Positions 62,757-64,000 of a stretch of DNA of 64,000 nt are shown here, piece after piece. The notes beneath the pieces are model-generated. The model ran no database searches. It was not told the DNA's origin and worked only from the letters and a program-made list of their open reading frames with translations. Positions within the stretch are counted from its first letter, which is position 1. Each line of letters starts with the position of its first letter. The stretch is from Sphingopyxis witflariensis (lineage in GTDB: Bacteria; Pseudomonadota; Alphaproteobacteria; Sphingomonadales; Sphingomonadaceae). The position numbers and the translations under genes were made by a program. The stretch is from positions 62,001 through 126,000 of the forward strand of contig NZ_NISJ01000002.1 of NCBI RefSeq assembly GCF_002205635.1, written 5' to 3'.

Positions 62757-63101
62757 ATGAACGCAACCATCTGGCATAACCCCGCCTGCGGCACCTCGCG
62801 CAAGACCCTCGCGATTCTGCAAGAGACGCCCGGCGTCGACGTCACCATCGTCGAATATCTGAAAAATCCCTATGCGGCGGACAAGCTGCGTCAGCTGTTC
62901 GCGGACGCCGGTCTCGGCGCGCGCGACGCGCTGCGCCTGCGCGGCACCGATGCCGAAGAACGCGGCCTCAAGGATGCGAGCGAGGATGATATTATCACCG
63001 CGATGGCTGCCAACCCAGCCTATGTCGAACGCCCGATTGTCGAAACCGACAAGGGCGTGCGCCTGTGCCGTCCGCAGGATGTAGTGCACGAGATTCTCTG
63101 A
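62757..63101 (+). CDS. ArsC-family (glutaredoxin-type) reductase
   Basis: 114 residues. HNPACGTSRKTL carries the catalytic Cys11, with IVEYLKNPY and VERPIVETDKGVRLCRP typical of ArsC. True arsenate reductases and Spx/YffB-like relatives share this fold; there is no ars operon here, so arsenate reduction is unproven. Short divergent gap to the transpeptidase gene. Confidence 0.9.
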   Translation: MNATIWHNPACGTSRKTLAILQETPGVDVTIVEYLKNPYAADKLRQLFADAGLGARDALRLRGTDAEERGLKDASEDDIITAMAANPAYVERPIVETDKGVRLCRPQDVVHEIL

Positions 63102-63170
63102 CAAAAGCGAAGGGGCGCAGCCTTGCGGCCACGCCCCTTCTCGGTCCACTCCCCCCGGAGTGTCGAAAAC

Positions 63171-64000
63171 TTACCGCGAAGCCATCCGCAATGGACTGGC
63201 TTTTGCCGTCCACTGGATGCTTTCGCCGCCCCCCATCTGGCGGATGAAACAGGTCTGGCCCTGCGCCTTCAACTCGTTGCACAGGCTCACCGCATCGTTG
63301 CGGGTCGTAAGGCCGTTGACGGTCAGGCGGTAAAAGGTGCGCCCCTTCACTGTCGCGGCGTGGCTCGATGCCGGGAAGTTCGCCAGCATGGCGCTCCGCT
63401 TTTTCAGGCCGCCCCATTTTTCCTTGGCGATACCCAGACTGTCATAAGCGCCGAGTTGCACGGCCCAGCCCGACGGCTTTTTCGAATCGAAGCCCATCGC
63501 TGCGGGCACAATGCGCGTCGCCATTTCCAGCGCCTGCTGCTGATACGGACGCAACCGTTCGCTGGCTTCGCCCGTAACGCGCGGCGCGGCGCGATATGGC
63601 GCGGCCTCGGCCAGGATCACTTCTCCCGCTGCCTTCGGTTGCGGCAGTTCGGTCGCCGGCACCACGCCATCGGCGGTGCGCTGTGGCATCGGCAGTTCGA
63701 CGGTTCTGATCGTGCCTGATGCGTCGGCCATCACGGGCGGCGGCGGAGCAAAAGCAGCGATCGGGGCCGGGTCGATGCTGGCGAGTTCGACCGCAGCGGG
63801 CGCAGCGGCCATTTGCGTGTCGGCAAAATTGCTCAGCGCCAGACGCACCGGCATGCCGGCATCGCTCTGTACTTTGGCGCCGATCAGGCTCGCGACGCGG
63901 AACTGTGCGTTCGGCTGTTCGGCGAGCTTCGACCATTCGGCCATTCGCCCCTCGAGCTTCGCAGGCGACAGATCCTGCGAAGCAAGAATGCGGGCCTGCG
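63171..64000 (-). CDS. SPOR-domain cell-wall protein, C-terminal part (start outside window)
   Basis: The frame is open to the window edge (QARILASQDLSPAKLEGR precedes the first internal ATG at 63944). A Pro/Ala-rich linker leads to a SPOR domain (last 80 residues: WAVQLGAYDSLGIAKEKW, FYRLTVNGL, LCNELKAQGQTCFIRQM), which binds denuded glycan strands at the septum. In sphingomonads such tails are often fused to D-Ala-D-Ala carboxypeptidases; the missing N-terminus would settle this. Confidence 0.8.
   Translation of the reverse strand, partial: QARILASQDLSPAKLEGRMAEWSKLAEQPNAQFRVASLIGAKVQSDAGMPVRLALSNFADTQMAAAPAAVELASIDPAPIAAFAPPPPVMADASGTIRTVELPMPQRTADGVVPATELPQPKAAGEVILAEAAPYRAAPRVTGEASERLRPYQQQALEMATRIVPAAMGFDSKKPSGWAVQLGAYDSLGIAKEKWGGLKKRSAMLANFPASSHAATVKGRTFYRLTVNGLTTRNDAVSLCNELKAQGQTCFIRQMGGGESIQWTAKASPLRMASR

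Noticed and set aside
1-64000. tRNA, rRNA, riboswitch, prophage, IS or plasmid origin
   Set aside because: Reading by eye showed no tRNA T-loop context, transposase, integrase or replication gene. A covariance-model scan would be needed to exclude small RNAs.

Overview
The window is chromosomal DNA of a GC-rich alphaproteobacterium, most likely a sphingomonad (Sphingopyxis or a close relative). This is an inference from gene content: a large sphingomonad-type TonB-dependent receptor beside polysaccharide lyases, a class I lysyl-tRNA synthetase, an aa3-type cytochrome oxidase operon with ctaB/ctaG/SURF1, plsX-fabH-ihfA-merR in a row, and a SPOR-domain cell-wall protein. I see no tRNA or rRNA gene, CRISPR array, transposase or phage gene. 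The DNA looks like stable core genome with one accessory catabolic locus.

Layout. 1-474 is the end of a TetR-family regulator. 678-14532 is an alginate utilisation locus on the + strand: a PL6 alginate lyase, a PL17 oligoalginate lyase, an ExuT-like uronate transporter, an SDR (candidate DEH reductase), an SGNH esterase, a TonB-dependent receptor, an alpha/beta-hydrolase esterase, a FadR-type GntR regulator, an FAH-superfamily hydratase-like enzyme and 2-keto-3-deoxygluconate kinase. The proposed flow is: outer-membrane uptake by the receptor, endo- and exo-cleavage by PL6 and PL17, removal of acetyl groups by the esterases, transport across the inner membrane, reduction of DEH to KDG, and phosphorylation to KDPG. 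A CATAC-(N5 or N6)-GTATR motif lies before the PL6 and regulator genes, with a degenerate copy before the receptor gene, and is a candidate operator for the GntR protein. A diguanylate cyclase and a convergent FucP-type sugar permease follow. 17072-17581 holds no intact gene.

17582-26297 is a ten-gene minus-strand run: ctaC, ctaD, ctaB, a 49-residue membrane protein, ctaG, ctaE, a DUF983 protein, SURF1, thrC and a methyltransferase. It couples cytochrome oxidase structure and assembly to threonine synthase. 26530-30311 (+) is pyrE, pdxJ, acpS, lepB and an AI-2E-family permease. An FKBP isomerase and rpsU follow on the minus strand. 31562-35142 (+) holds a class II aldolase, an orphan 2Fe-2S subunit, an RcnB-like protein with Asp/Arg/Asn repeats, and a fatty-acid desaturase. 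35153-38549 (-) holds an asparaginase-domain protein coupled to lysS and a three-repeat secreted protein of unknown function.

38691-48592 includes a PilZ protein, a DinG-type helicase, a SixA-like phosphatase, merR-ihfA-fabH-plsX-rpmF (-), a MAPEG protein, an MBL hydrolase, a retropepsin-like protease and a secreted unknown. 48784-55660 includes ygfZ, pyrC, rarD and several small envelope or stress genes. 56006-64000 includes an amidohydrolase, thiG-thiS, aroQ-accB-accC, two unrelated L,D-transpeptidases, an ArsC-family protein and the C-terminal part of a SPOR-domain protein.

Two families of palindromic intergenic repeats are scattered through the right-hand two thirds: one with CGTCATTGCGAG ends (three copies), and one built from pairs of GTCA/TGAC-flanked hairpins (several copies). 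Points worth a second look include the candidate operators, the two esterases and the FAH-family enzyme in the alginate locus, a ThiS whose Gly-Gly end is followed by one extra Cys, the three-repeat secreted protein, the orphan 2Fe-2S subunit and the asparaginase half-protein. No wholly new system is evident; the alginate locus with its unassigned enzymes is the best candidate for new biochemistry.
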